DNA of 38,318 bases. It comes from DAIDJM01 sp964250215. GTDB lineage: Bacteria > Pseudomonadota > Alphaproteobacteria > Acetobacterales > Acetobacteraceae. The stretch is from contig CAXUEX010000009.1 in the NCBI GenBank assembly GCA_964250215.1, forward strand, positions 1-38,318. The letters are read 5' to 3'. Below are positions 31,005 through 38,318 of this stretch, piece after piece. The notes beneath the pieces were generated by a model. The model did no database searches and was not told where the DNA came from. It saw nothing but the letters and a program-made list of their open reading frames with translations. Both the position numbers and the translations under genes were made by a program. How positions within the stretch are numbered: the stretch's first letter is position 1; the number at the start of each line of letters is the position of its first letter.

Positions 31005-32608
31005 GCCGCCGCGCGGATCGCCGCCTGCTTCACATCCTCGCCGACGCCGTCGGCGAAGCTTGCGAAATTCGCCTCGAAACGTCGCGCGAGGTCTGCGGCA
31101 GCGCAATCGTAGGCAGCTTGGTCGGCCCACGCCCGGCGCGGATCGAGCACGTCCTCCGGGATTCCCGGCATGGCGCGTGGCACCATCAGACCGAAGAACG
31201 GCTCGCGCCGGAATTCCGCGCTGGCGAGCGAGCCGTCCAATGCCGCTCGCACCAACGCCCGGGTGTGGCCGATCGCCATGCGCTTGCCGGTGCCATAGCC
31301 GCCGCCGGTCCAGCCGGTGTTCACCAGCCAGCAGGCAACATTGTGCTTGCGGATCATCTCCTCCAGCAGCCGGCCGTATTCCTGCGGCGCCCGCGGCAGG
31401 AACGGCGCGCCGAAGCACGCCGAAAAGGTTGCCTGCGGCTCGCGCCCCACGCCCTTTTCGGTGCCCGCCACCTTCGCCGTATAACCCGAAAGGAAGTGAT
31501 ACATCGCCTGCGCCGGCGAAAGCCTGGCCACCGGCGGCAGCACGCCGAAGGCATCCGCCGTCAGCATCAGGATGTTGGCCGGCACCTGACCCCGGCCCGA
31601 AAGTTCCGCATTCGGGATGTACTCGATGGGATAGCAGGCGCGGGTGTTCTCGGTGAACTGCGTATCGGCCAGATCCAGCGCACCGTTCGCATCCGCCACC
31701 ACGTTTTCCAGAACCGTGCCGAAACGGTGCGTCGCGTCCCAGATCTGCGGCTCCGCCTCGCGCGAAAGGTGGATCACCTTGGCGTAGCAGCCGCCCTCGA
31801 AATTGAATACGCCGTCCGGCCCCCAGCCATGCTCGTCGTCGCCGATCAGCCGCCGGTCGGGGTCGGAAGAGAGCGTGGTTTTCCCGGTGCCGGAAAGCCC
31901 GAAGAACAGCGCCGTGTCGCCGCGCGGTCCGATATTCGCGCTGCAATGCATCGGCAGCATGCCGCGCGCCGGCAGCAGCCAGTTCATCACGGTGAAGATC
32001 GACTTCTTGATCTCGCCGGCATATTCCGTGCCGGCGATGACGATGGTGCGCTCACCGAACGAAAGCGCGATCGCGGTGGAGCTGTGCACGCCGTCGATGG
32101 CCGGATCGGCGCGGAATCCGGGTGCGTGCAGGATCACGTAATCCGGCACGAACCCGGCCAGCTCGCGCGCCGGTGGCCGGATGAACATGTTGCGCGCAAA
32201 CAGCGAGTGCCACGCGCTGCTGCTCACCACCCGCACCCGCACGCGCGAGCCTGGATCGGCGCCCGCGTACAGATCCTGCACGAACAGCTCGCGCCCTTGC
32301 AGGTAGGCCTGCACCCGGCGCTTCAGCATGGTGAAATGCGGGCGGTCCAGCTTCTGGTTCACCCGCCCCCACCATATCTCGCCGCTGGTCTCCGGCTCGT
32401 CGGCAACAAATTTGTCGGCCACCGAGCGCCCGGTATGCACGCCGGTGCGCACGATCAACGCGCCATCCGCCGAAAGCCGCGCCTCGCCATGCCGGATCGC
32501 GTGGCCGGTCAGCGCCGCCGCACCCAGATTGGCGTGCAGCGCCAGCGGCGCGATCACCCCGGTGCCGGCGAGCGGGCCCGGTGCCAGGCTGTTGGCGGAA
32601 GCGTCCAT
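31001..32608 (-). CDS. pckA: Phosphoenolpyruvate carboxykinase (ATP)
   Basis: 535 aa, usual length. It converts oxaloacetate and ATP to PEP, CO2 and ADP, the entry to gluconeogenesis. Visible are the substrate-binding TGVHTGRS, SIFTVMNWLLP, the P-loop GLSGTGKTTLS (from residue 237), DDEHGW, FNFEGGCYAKVI and FSGYTAKVAGTEKG-type block (here FLSGYTAKVAGTEKG). It lies 46 nt after the HugZ-like gene. pckA near a chvI-type regulator is a recurrent alphaproteobacterial arrangement, and ChvI is known to control pckA in Agrobacterium. Here chvI is on the opposite strand, separated by one gene. Confidence 0.97.
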   Translation of the reverse strand: MDASANSLAPGPLAGTGVIAPLALHANLGAAALTGHAIRHGEARLSADGALIVRTGVHTGRSVADKFVADEPETSGEIWWGRVNQKLDRPHFTMLKRRVQAYLQGRELFVQDLYAGADPGSRVRVRVVSSSAWHSLFARNMFIRPPARELAGFVPDYVILHAPGFRADPAIDGVHSSTAIALSFGERTIVIAGTEYAGEIKKSIFTVMNWLLPARGMLPMHCSANIGPRGDTALFFGLSGTGKTTLSSDPDRRLIGDDEHGWGPDGVFNFEGGCYAKVIHLSREAEPQIWDATHRFGTVLENVVADANGALDLADTQFTENTRACYPIEYIPNAELSGRGQVPANILMLTADAFGVLPPVARLSPAQAMYHFLSGYTAKVAGTEKGVGREPQATFSACFGAPFLPRAPQEYGRLLEEMIRKHNVACWLVNTGWTGGGYGTGKRMAIGHTRALVRAALDGSLASAEFRREPFFGLMVPRAMPGIPEDVLDPRRAWADQAAYDCAAADLARRFEANFASFADGVGEDVKQAAIRAAA

Positions 32609-32654
32609 CCCGAAACCCTTGTCTTTTTGGCGGCCTTGCGGCCCCGAATGGTGG

Positions 32655-33347
32655 TCAATGATGCGAACCGCCCAACAGCTTCTCCAACGCTGCCTGCGCC
32701 TCCGCCGCCTCGGCGATCGGCGCTGCGAAGGCGATCCGCATCACGGCCTCGTCCTGATAGAGGTCGAACCCGTCGCAATCGAAGCCCAGCATCCGCCAGC
32801 GTCCCGCGCCGCCGCTCGCATGGGCCAGCCTGGATAAAGCGTTGGCATGTGCCTCGTTGCAATGCGCCACGATGCCGGGCTCGGCTGCGCGGAGCGCAGA
32901 GGCGACGTGGTCGGGCGCCGCCAGTTCGGCCGCGCCCAGCCGGATCGCCCGCCCGAATCCGGCCACATACAGCGCCGCCTCCGGCACCAGCCGCCACAGG
33001 CTGAAATCGGGGAAATCGGCGTAGAGCGACGCATAAGGGTGGCGCAGCAGCCAGTGCCGCCGCAGCGCCGGGTCGTGATCCTGCGCCGCCGTGCCGATGA
33101 GTGTCAGCCGGGGCGCGGTCTGCGGGTTCAGGTCCACGGCCGATCCCGCCACCATCAGCGCGCACCTGCCTTGCTGCAACAGGTGCTTCGTGTGGTCGGC
33201 CAGCGCGGAAAGCAGCAGCAGCACCGACCCGCCGCCGTCCACCGCCGGTGTGACCAGCGCGGCATGGGGCTGCCCGGCGTTCTGCGTCGCCAGCGTGCCG
33301 CTCCGCGCGCCGCGCAGCAGGCACCGCGCCTCGAAGGCCGGGGTCAT
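32655..33347 (-). CDS. HugZ-like / pyridoxamine phosphate oxidase-fold protein with DUF2470 tail
   Basis: 230 aa. The N-terminal FMN-binding split barrel is recognisable in ARSGTLATQNAGQPHAALVTPAVDGGGSVLLLLSALADHT and VAGSAVDLNPQTAPRLTLIG. The C-terminal DUF2470-type part reads EPGIVAHCNEAHANALSRLA, GFDCDGFDLYQDEAVMRIAFAAPI. Members bind haem or flavin; HugZ degrades haem in Helicobacter and Campylobacter, while in other lineages the role is untested. The ATG is at 33347, with 77 nt to the divergent chvI. It probably leads the minus-strand transcript into pckA. Confidence 0.85.
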   Translation of the reverse strand: MTPAFEARCLLRGARSGTLATQNAGQPHAALVTPAVDGGGSVLLLLSALADHTKHLLQQGRCALMVAGSAVDLNPQTAPRLTLIGTAAQDHDPALRRHWLLRHPYASLYADFPDFSLWRLVPEAALYVAGFGRAIRLGAAELAAPDHVASALRAAEPGIVAHCNEAHANALSRLAHASGGAGRWRMLGFDCDGFDLYQDEAVMRIAFAAPIAEAAEAQAALEKLLGGSHH

Positions 33348-33363
33348 CGCTCGTCTCGTCGCG

Positions 33364-33391
33364 TTGTTCGCATTGGCACCGGCTCTATACT
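33364..33391 (+). promoter_or_regulatory. Candidate promoter of the chvI-like gene
   Basis: TTGTTC (33364-33369), a 16-nt spacer and TATACT (33386-33391), 33 nt before the ATG at 33425, in the region divergent with the HugZ-like gene. Judged by eye only. Confidence 0.35.
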
Positions 33392-33424
33392 CACGCCGGC
33401 AATCCTGCCCTGAAAGCGCTCTGC

Positions 33425-34123
33425 ATGAAACACACCATCGCCCTGGTGGATGACGACCGGAACATCCTCACCTCGGTTTCCATGACGCTGGAACAGGAAG
33501 GCTATGCGGTCCGCACCTATACCGACGGCGAAAGCGCGCTGCAGGCGCTCAATGCCAAGCCGGCCGATCTCGCCGTGCTCGACATCAAGATGCCGCGCAT
33601 GGACGGCATGGAACTGCTGCAGCGCCTGCGCCTGCGCACCCAGATGCCGGTGATCTTCCTTACCAGCAAGGACGAGGAGGTGGACGAGCTGATGGGGTTG
33701 CGGCTGGGTGCCGACGACTACATCACCAAGCCGTTCAGCCAGCGGCTGCTCATCGAACGCATCCGCGCCTTGCTGAGGCGCAACGATGCCGGCCGCGCCG
33801 AAGGCTCCGGCACCGCCCAAGGCGGCGTGCTGGCGCGCGGCGATCTCGTGCTGGATGAAACGAAACACCAATGTTCCTGGAAGGGCCAGGATATCCAGCT
33901 TACCGTAACCGAATTCCTGCTGGTAAAAACGCTGGCGGTGCGGCCGGGAATGGTGAAATCCCGGGACCAGCTGATCGACGCCGCCTACGGCGAAAACATC
34001 TTCGTGGACGATCGCACGATCGACAGCCACATCAAGCGCGTGCGCAAGAAGTTCCGCCAAGCCGACGAAAGCTTCAACCAGTTCGAAACGCTATACGGCA
34101 TTGGCTACAGATATAAGGAATGA
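33425..34123 (+). CDS. chvI: ChvI-type OmpR-family response regulator
   Basis: 232 aa. Receiver domain: acidic pocket VDDDRN (residues 8-13), phosphoacceptor D53 in VLDIKMPRMDG, T80/K102 region VIFLTSKD and ADDYITKPF. The C-terminal winged helix shows TVTEFLLVKTLAVRPGMVKSRDQLIDAAYGENIFVDDRTIDSHIKRVRKKF, very close to ChvI. ChvI, with the kinase ChvG and the repressor ExoR, controls envelope, acid and symbiosis genes in Rhizobiales. No chvG, hprK or PTS genes follow; a hairpin terminator ends the transcript after this single gene, so its kinase must be encoded elsewhere. Confidence 0.93.
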   Translation: MKHTIALVDDDRNILTSVSMTLEQEGYAVRTYTDGESALQALNAKPADLAVLDIKMPRMDGMELLQRLRLRTQMPVIFLTSKDEEVDELMGLRLGADDYITKPFSQRLLIERIRALLRRNDAGRAEGSGTAQGGVLARGDLVLDETKHQCSWKGQDIQLTVTEFLLVKTLAVRPGMVKSRDQLIDAAYGENIFVDDRTIDSHIKRVRKKFRQADESFNQFETLYGIGYRYKE

Positions 34124-34132
34124 AAGTCCTTT

Positions 34133-34156
34133 GCTTCTTTCTTTCAAGAAAGAAGC
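34133..34156. terminator. Hairpin terminator between the chvI-like and SYLF genes
   Basis: A near-perfect 11-bp inverted repeat, GCTTCTTTCTT (34133-34143) and AAGAAAGAAGC (34146-34156), with a tiny centre, 10 nt after the chvI stop and 8 nt before the convergent SYLF stop. It is AT-rich in a GC-rich region and can serve both strands. Confidence 0.7.
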
Positions 34157-34163
34157 CTTTCGC

Positions 34164-34940
34164 TTACCTGGGCGGCGCCAAACTCTGCTGCTGCACCGCC
34201 GCCGGGTACCCCGGTTGATAAATGGGCGCCGCCGCATAGGCCTGTCCCGGCGGCGCTGCGTAAGCCATGACCGGCGCGCCCTCGCGCATCAACACCGAAC
34301 GCAACGGATCGGCCGCCGGGTTCGTCGCCCGCATGCTCATCACGATATCGATCGGCCCCACCGGCGCGCCGTAATACGCCTCGTTGCCGGCGCTGTCCGA
34401 CGCCATCACGCTGCCCTGCAACGAAATTCCCGCGAACAGCCCGCTGGTGCGGGAGAACGCCACGATGTCGGCGTTCAGCGCCGCCGTGGTCGCGCCCTCC
34501 ACGCCACCGCCCAGGTTCACGAACGCCACGCTGGCCCCGGCGCCGATGCGGAACTGGCTATCCAGCGTGGCGCGCAGCCCAGCCGGGGTGAGGATCATCA
34601 GCATCACCTCGGCTTCCTGCAGACCGGCCTGGAAGCCGAAACTGCCGGCGCCCATGCTGTAGAAGGCGGGCGACGACCAACTGCCCTGGCCGCCGCGCGC
34701 CAGCAGCACGCACCCGCCGCCCTCGCCGCCGAACAGGAAGCCAGCGCGGATCACGCGCGGGCAGATCACCACGGCCCGGGCGCGCGGGAATAGCTGCCTC
34801 GCCTGGCCCGGATTGCCCAGAATGTCCTGCGCGGCGAGGGTGGCGCGGTCCACCAGCTCCTGCTGGCCCTGCGGTGTGGCAGCCTGGGCGCCGGGCGCAA
34901 GCGCCAGTCCCAACAGCGTGGCAACGGCAATCCGTTTCAC
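34164..34940 (-). CDS. SYLF (Ysc84)-domain lipid-binding secreted protein
   Basis: 258 aa from GTG 34940. A signal peptide (VKRIAVATLLGLALAPGAQA) precedes a full SYLF domain: LVDRATLAAQDIL, ARAVVICPRVIRAGFLFGGEGGGCVLLAR, WSSPAFYSMGAGSFGFQAGLQEAEVMLMILTPAGL, SRTSGLFAGISLQGSVM. The tail is Ala/Pro/Tyr/Gln-rich (YAAPPGQAYAAAPIYQPGY). SYLF domains bind phosphoinositides in eukaryotes; bacterial secreted forms are uncharacterised. AAAGGG lies about 10 nt before the GTG; an ATG at 34985 would add 15 residues. The open frame further upstream is antisense-free shadow of mltA on the same strand. Confidence 0.88.
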   Translation of the reverse strand: MKRIAVATLLGLALAPGAQAATPQGQQELVDRATLAAQDILGNPGQARQLFPRARAVVICPRVIRAGFLFGGEGGGCVLLARGGQGSWSSPAFYSMGAGSFGFQAGLQEAEVMLMILTPAGLRATLDSQFRIGAGASVAFVNLGGGVEGATTAALNADIVAFSRTSGLFAGISLQGSVMASDSAGNEAYYGAPVGPIDIVMSMRATNPAADPLRSVLMREGAPVMAYAAPPGQAYAAAPIYQPGYPAAVQQQSLAPPR

Positions 34941-35005
34941 GGCACGCACCCTTTCAAGCCATTCAGCGGGATTAATATGCCACATTATGGCGTTATCAGG
35001 GCAAG

Positions 35006-36133
35006 CTAAGATTTTGCTTTGGCTTCCGCCCCGCGCACCGCAAGCCGCGCGCCGATGGGCCGGGGCAGCAGCAGATACAGCGTGCCCGGCTCGTGCATCT
35101 GGCCCGCCATGCGCTCCGCCGCCGGGCCGGCGCCCAGGAAGATGTCGGCCCGCGCCGGCCCTTTCACGTCGCTGCCGGTATCCTGGGCCAGCACCAGATG
35201 CCGCCAAGTGCCGCCGCTCACCGGATTGCGCGTCACCAGGAAAAGCGGCGCGCCCAGCGGCACGTAATGCCGATCCACCGCGGCCGAGCGCCCGGGCGTG
35301 AGGCCCACGCCCAGCGTGCCCGGCGGCCCCGCCATTGCTGCCCCGGCCGCGATGCGGAAGAACACGTAGTGCTCGTTGCGGTCCATCACCGGCGCGGCCT
35401 GCTCCGGATGCGCCGCAAGCCAGGCGCGAATCGACTGCATGGTTATTTCGGCATCCGCCATCGCCCGCATCTGCACCAGCACGCGGCCGATCGGCGTGTA
35501 GGGCCGGCCGTTGCTCGCCGCGAAGGCCAGCCGCACCCGGCCGCCATCCGGCAGCACCACCTGACCCGCGCCCTGAATCTGCAGGAAGAACAGATCGACC
35601 GGACTGGCCAGATACAGCAGCGTGCGGCCGCGGAAATGGCCGGCTTCGATCGCCTGCCGCGTCGCGTATGCCTGCCCGGAAACCAGATCGTCCGGCCGCC
35701 CCAGCACGGGCACGGGATAGGCGGGGCCCGGCGTGAACGACCCGCGCACCACCGGCTCGTAGTAGCCCGTGAGCATGGCCGGCGCAGCCATCCGGTAGGG
35801 TTGGAACCAGGCTTCCACGAAGCGCCGTGCCGTTGCGTCGTTGGCCATCGGCGGCATCGCGCCGCAGGGTGCCGCCCACACGCCGGCCTGGCCGGCATAG
35901 GTCTGTGCCAGGGCCTGCCCGCCCAGCGCTGTATCGGGCGGCAGGCGGGTAAGCCGCCGGCATTGCGCGGCCAGCGCCGGCAGCGCCTCGGCCGCCGGAT
36001 CGTCGCGCCATCCCGGCAGCTCGGAAAAGCCGATCTGCGTCAGGCCGGGCGGCGTCTCGGTACCGCCGGGTTGCGGCACCGCGCAGGAACACAGCAACGC
36101 CGCCGCGGCCGCGGCCATCGCAATCCGAAACAT
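35006..36133 (-). CDS. mltA: Membrane-bound lytic murein transglycosylase A
   Basis: 375 aa. A lipoprotein signal (MFRIAMAAAAAALLCSC, lipidated C17) anchors it to the outer membrane. The MltA beta-barrel domain shows MLTGYYEPVVRGS, PVDLFFLQIQGAGQV and MDRNEHYVFFR, followed by the 3D domain with the catalytic aspartate in LVLAQDTGSDVKGPARADIFLG. It cleaves peptidoglycan glycan strands to 1,6-anhydro-muropeptides. It is 10 nt downstream of the Tim44-like gene, a linkage common in alphaproteobacteria; the smr gene that often follows is replaced here by the SYLF gene. Confidence 0.95.
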   Translation of the reverse strand: MFRIAMAAAAAALLCSCAVPQPGGTETPPGLTQIGFSELPGWRDDPAAEALPALAAQCRRLTRLPPDTALGGQALAQTYAGQAGVWAAPCGAMPPMANDATARRFVEAWFQPYRMAAPAMLTGYYEPVVRGSFTPGPAYPVPVLGRPDDLVSGQAYATRQAIEAGHFRGRTLLYLASPVDLFFLQIQGAGQVVLPDGGRVRLAFAASNGRPYTPIGRVLVQMRAMADAEITMQSIRAWLAAHPEQAAPVMDRNEHYVFFRIAAGAAMAGPPGTLGVGLTPGRSAAVDRHYVPLGAPLFLVTRNPVSGGTWRHLVLAQDTGSDVKGPARADIFLGAGPAAERMAGQMHEPGTLYLLLPRPIGARLAVRGAEAKAKS

Positions 36134-36143
36134 CCGGCTCCGG

Positions 36144-36797
36144 TCAGGCGGTGCTGGCGGAAGCCAGGCGCCACACCGTTTCGCGGCCGCCCAGGTCGCG
36201 CGCGAACGTCCAGAGATCGGCGTGTTCGGCCGGCCGGTCGGTGCCGGCGTGCATCTGCCCGTCGGCAGCCGTCAGCCGGTTCACCTGCTCGGAAACGAAG
36301 CGCACGATGATCGTCGCCCGCGTGCCGGCGAGCTGCGCTTCCTGGAGCGCCGCGTCCTGAATCGCACGGATGTCGGTGCTTTGCGTGTCCCCCGCCGCCT
36401 CACGCGCCGCGATCGCGCGTTCGAACGCGGCGTAGGTCTCCTCGGTCAGCAGCGGTTTCAGCCGTGCCCGGTCGCCCGCGGCAAACGCCGTCACGATCAA
36501 CCGGAACGCTTTCTCGGCACCGCCCAGGAACTGCGCCGGATCGAAGCGGCGATCCAGCTTCCGCATCTCGGCCAGCGCCAGCCCAGCCGGGCTTTCCGGC
36601 GCGGGCAGCGGCCGCGCCGGTGCGGCGGGTTCCGCCTTCGCCTCAATAACCGGCCCCGCCGGCGGCCGCATCGCGGGTGCTGGCGGCGCGCCCTCATACC
36701 CGGTGCGCCGGCCCAGGATGCTGCGCAGCCGCAGGATCAGAAACCCGGCGATCATCGCCAGCAGAACCAGATCGACCGGAAATCCGGCTGACTTCAT
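36144..36797 (-). CDS. Tim44-like domain protein
   Basis: 217 aa. An N-terminal membrane helix (FPVDLVLLAMIAGFLILRL) is followed by a Pro/Ala linker and a Tim44-like domain: DPAQFLGGAEKAFRLIVTAFAAGDRARLKPLLTEETYAAFERAI and the terminal LWTFARDLGGRETVWRLAS. In mitochondria Tim44 tethers the import motor; the bacterial homologue is a membrane protein of unclear role next to mltA. The ATG at 36797 has GGGAG 5 nt upstream, better than the upstream alternatives (36842, 36809). Confidence 0.92.
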   Translation of the reverse strand: MKSAGFPVDLVLLAMIAGFLILRLRSILGRRTGYEGAPPAPAMRPPAGPVIEAKAEPAAPARPLPAPESPAGLALAEMRKLDRRFDPAQFLGGAEKAFRLIVTAFAAGDRARLKPLLTEETYAAFERAIAAREAAGDTQSTDIRAIQDAALQEAQLAGTRATIIVRFVSEQVNRLTAADGQMHAGTDRPAEHADLWTFARDLGGRETVWRLASASTA

Positions 36798-36879
36798 GAA
36801 ATCTCCCATGCCGACGAATTGGCGGTGCCGTGGGCGTAGCACAATCCCGTGCCGCCGGCAGGGCCGCTATTCCAGGCCC

Positions 36880-38318
36880 TTACTCGGGCAGGTAGCGGGC
36901 GAGCAGATGCGCTTCGAACGCGGCCGCATCCAGCCTGCGCCCGGTCACCGCATGCAGCAGCGCGTGGAAATCCAGCCGGCTGGCTTGCGCGTGCACCTGC
37001 GTGCGCAGCCAGGTGGTGAGCGGCATCAGGTCGCCACGCGCCAGCGCCCGGTCCAGCTCCGGCAGCGCCGCCCGCGCCGCCTGCATCATCTGCGCCGCGG
37101 CCATGGCGCCCAGCGTGTAGGCGGGAAAATAGCCGAACATCCCCTGATACCAGTGGATGTCCTGCAAGCAGCCTTGCGCGTCGTTGGGCGGCACGATGCC
37201 CAGCCGCCGGTGCATGCCGGCGTTCCAGGCTTCCGGCAGCTCGGCCACGCGCAGGCTGCCGTCGATCAGCGCGCGTTCGAGCTCGAAGCGCAGAATGATG
37301 TGCGCCGGATAGGTCATCTCGTCGGCATCGACGCGGATGCAATCGCGTGAAACCCGGCGCCACAGCCGGGCGAGGTTCGCGGGCGTCCATGCGGCCCCAG
37401 GCGGTTCCCCAGCCGGTTCGCCGCCAGCAAATACCCGCACGAGTTCGGTGCTGAGCCAGCCGAGATACGGATCCGACCGGCAGGCCTGCATCTCAAGGAT
37501 CAGCGACTGGCTTTCATGCGCCGCCATGCCGGCGGCGCGGCCCACCGGCTGGCGCGACCAGGCGGCCGGCAGATTGGATTCGTAGAGCGCGTGCCCGGTT
37601 TCGTGCAGCACCGCCATCATGGCTTGCGCCGGGTCGTGCTCGTCGTAGCGCATGGTGATGCGCAGATCGGTCGGCGTGCCGCCGCAGAACGGGTGCGCCG
37701 AGCGGTCCAGCCGGGCATGGTCGAAATCCAGGCCAGCGCGCGCCGCCAGTTCGCGGCACAGCGCTTCCTGCCGGTCGGTCGGGAAATGGCCGGCCAGCTT
37801 CAGCGGCACCGGCTGCCGCGCCTGCCGCGCTTCCACCAACGGCAGCGTGCGTTCGAGAAACGCGGTTAGGCGGGCGAAGACGGGTTCCAGTTCGGCGGCG
37901 CGGATGCCGGGCTGAAACCCGTCCATCAGCGCGTCGTAAGGCGCCATGCCCAGGCGTTCGCCCAACGCGGCGGCGCGTTCGCGGGTCAGCCGCAGCACGG
38001 TTTCCAGATGCGGCGCAACCAGCGCGAAATCGGCCCGCGCGCGCGCTTCGCGCCACACCTGTTCGCATGCCGCGTTGGCCCGGGCTTCGGCCTCGATGAG
38101 ATCCAGCGGCAGCGCCATTGCCCGCGCGTGGTCGTGCCGCATCAGCGCCAGGTTGGTGCGCGCCCAATCGTCATCCAGCGCCGCCGCTTCCGTCTCCGCC
38201 GCCGCCAGATCGCCGGCCACCTCCGGCGCGGTGAGCAGTTCGTGCGCCACCCCCGCGAGCACCGCGAGCTGGTCGCCGCGCGCCGCGCCGCCGCCCGGCG
38301 GCATCACCGCAGCGGCAG
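36880..38318 (-). CDS. Carboxypeptidase Taq-type metallopeptidase (M32), lacking its N-terminus at the window edge
   Basis: The reading frame is open to the right edge, giving the last ~479 residues; the true start lies outside. The sequence near the edge, MPPGGGAARGDQLA, is the M32 block normally some 35-45 residues from the start. The zinc site is HETGHALYESNLP (HExxH-like HETGH) with the third ligand Glu downstream in AAHESQSL, and YPAHIILRFELERALIDG and WYQGMFGYFPAYTLGAMAAAQMM are typical. It removes C-terminal residues from peptides in the cytoplasm. The Tim44-like gene follows after 82 nt. Confidence 0.94.
   Translation of the reverse strand, partial: AAAVMPPGGGAARGDQLAVLAGVAHELLTAPEVAGDLAAAETEAAALDDDWARTNLALMRHDHARAMALPLDLIEAEARANAACEQVWREARARADFALVAPHLETVLRLTRERAAALGERLGMAPYDALMDGFQPGIRAAELEPVFARLTAFLERTLPLVEARQARQPVPLKLAGHFPTDRQEALCRELAARAGLDFDHARLDRSAHPFCGGTPTDLRITMRYDEHDPAQAMMAVLHETGHALYESNLPAAWSRQPVGRAAGMAAHESQSLILEMQACRSDPYLGWLSTELVRVFAGGEPAGEPPGAAWTPANLARLWRRVSRDCIRVDADEMTYPAHIILRFELERALIDGSLRVAELPEAWNAGMHRRLGIVPPNDAQGCLQDIHWYQGMFGYFPAYTLGAMAAAQMMQAARAALPELDRALARGDLMPLTTWLRTQVHAQASRLDFHALLHAVTGRRLDAAAFEAHLLARYLPE

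Noticed and set aside
34941..36092. Extension of the SYLF frame upstream across mltA.
   Set aside because: It is an out-of-frame reading of mltA on the same strand; the signal peptide starts at 34940.

Overview
The window is GC-rich, densely coded chromosome of an alphaproteobacterium. It carries core genes in arrangements familiar from Rhodospirillales, most likely an Acetobacteraceae-like organism: dcd-murA, hisG-hisD, infA-maf-RNase E/G, kdsD-lptC-lptA-lptB, queA-tgt with queF, pckA next to a ChvI-type regulator, and Tim44-like next to MltA. Evidence for the lineage is the gene content, the short (HisZ-dependent) form of HisG, ChvI, the alpha-type dCTP deaminase, and many GTG starts with 4-base start/stop overlaps. 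The assignment is inference from memory of gene neighbourhoods; no search was run. No gap between genes exceeds about 210 bases.

Layout. (1) 1-5241, minus strand: two tandem paralogous secreted phosphoesterases (acid phosphatase/phospholipase C superfamily), then a Rieske oxygenase translationally coupled to an FAD oxidoreductase that runs off the left edge; this is an accessory catabolic block. (2) 5291-12622, plus strand: a predicted promoter, a structured leader, tRNA-Thr(GGT), a tiny basic protein whose start codon shares the A of the tRNA CCA end, dcd, murA, a small lipoprotein, hisG, hisD, infA, maf, an unexpected cysteine-containing protein, a short RNase E/G and a dodecin. (3) 12639-14675: AIM24-family protein, a 125-bp mirror array of heptanucleotides, tRNA-Leu(CAG) with a duplicated 3' end, an RNase D-type exonuclease and a DUF3072-like protein. 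(4) 14742-18178: the KDO/LPS export operon. (5) 18179-19935: a variable-looking segment bracketed by two copies of a 27-bp palindrome, with an orphan solute-binding protein and a toxin-antitoxin pair whose toxin is frameshifted. (6) 19950-26136: VOC protein, queA, tgt, an AI-2E-family membrane protein, an AsmA-like protein on the other strand, and queF. (7) 26089-33347, minus strand: a packed run of HugZ-like protein, pckA, methyltransferase, MFS exporter, GT61 glycosyltransferase and a GT-C-like membrane protein. (8) 33364-38318: ChvI regulator without an adjacent ChvG kinase, a hairpin terminator, then on the minus strand a SYLF protein, MltA, Tim44-like protein and a partial M32 carboxypeptidase.

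How the genes work together: much of the window serves the envelope (MurA, KdsD, LptC/A/B, MltA, AsmA, lipoproteins, GT61/GT-C, ChvI as envelope/acid regulator) and tRNA or RNA biology (tRNA genes, QueF/QueA/Tgt, RNase D, RNase E/G, IF-1). The least conventional parts are the phosphoesterase/Rieske/FAD block, the pckA-linked glycosyltransferase block, the cysteine-containing protein inside the maf-RNase operon, the two heptad-repeat sites, and the palindrome-bracketed segment with the broken toxin. I found no clear phage, insertion sequence, CRISPR array or replication origin.
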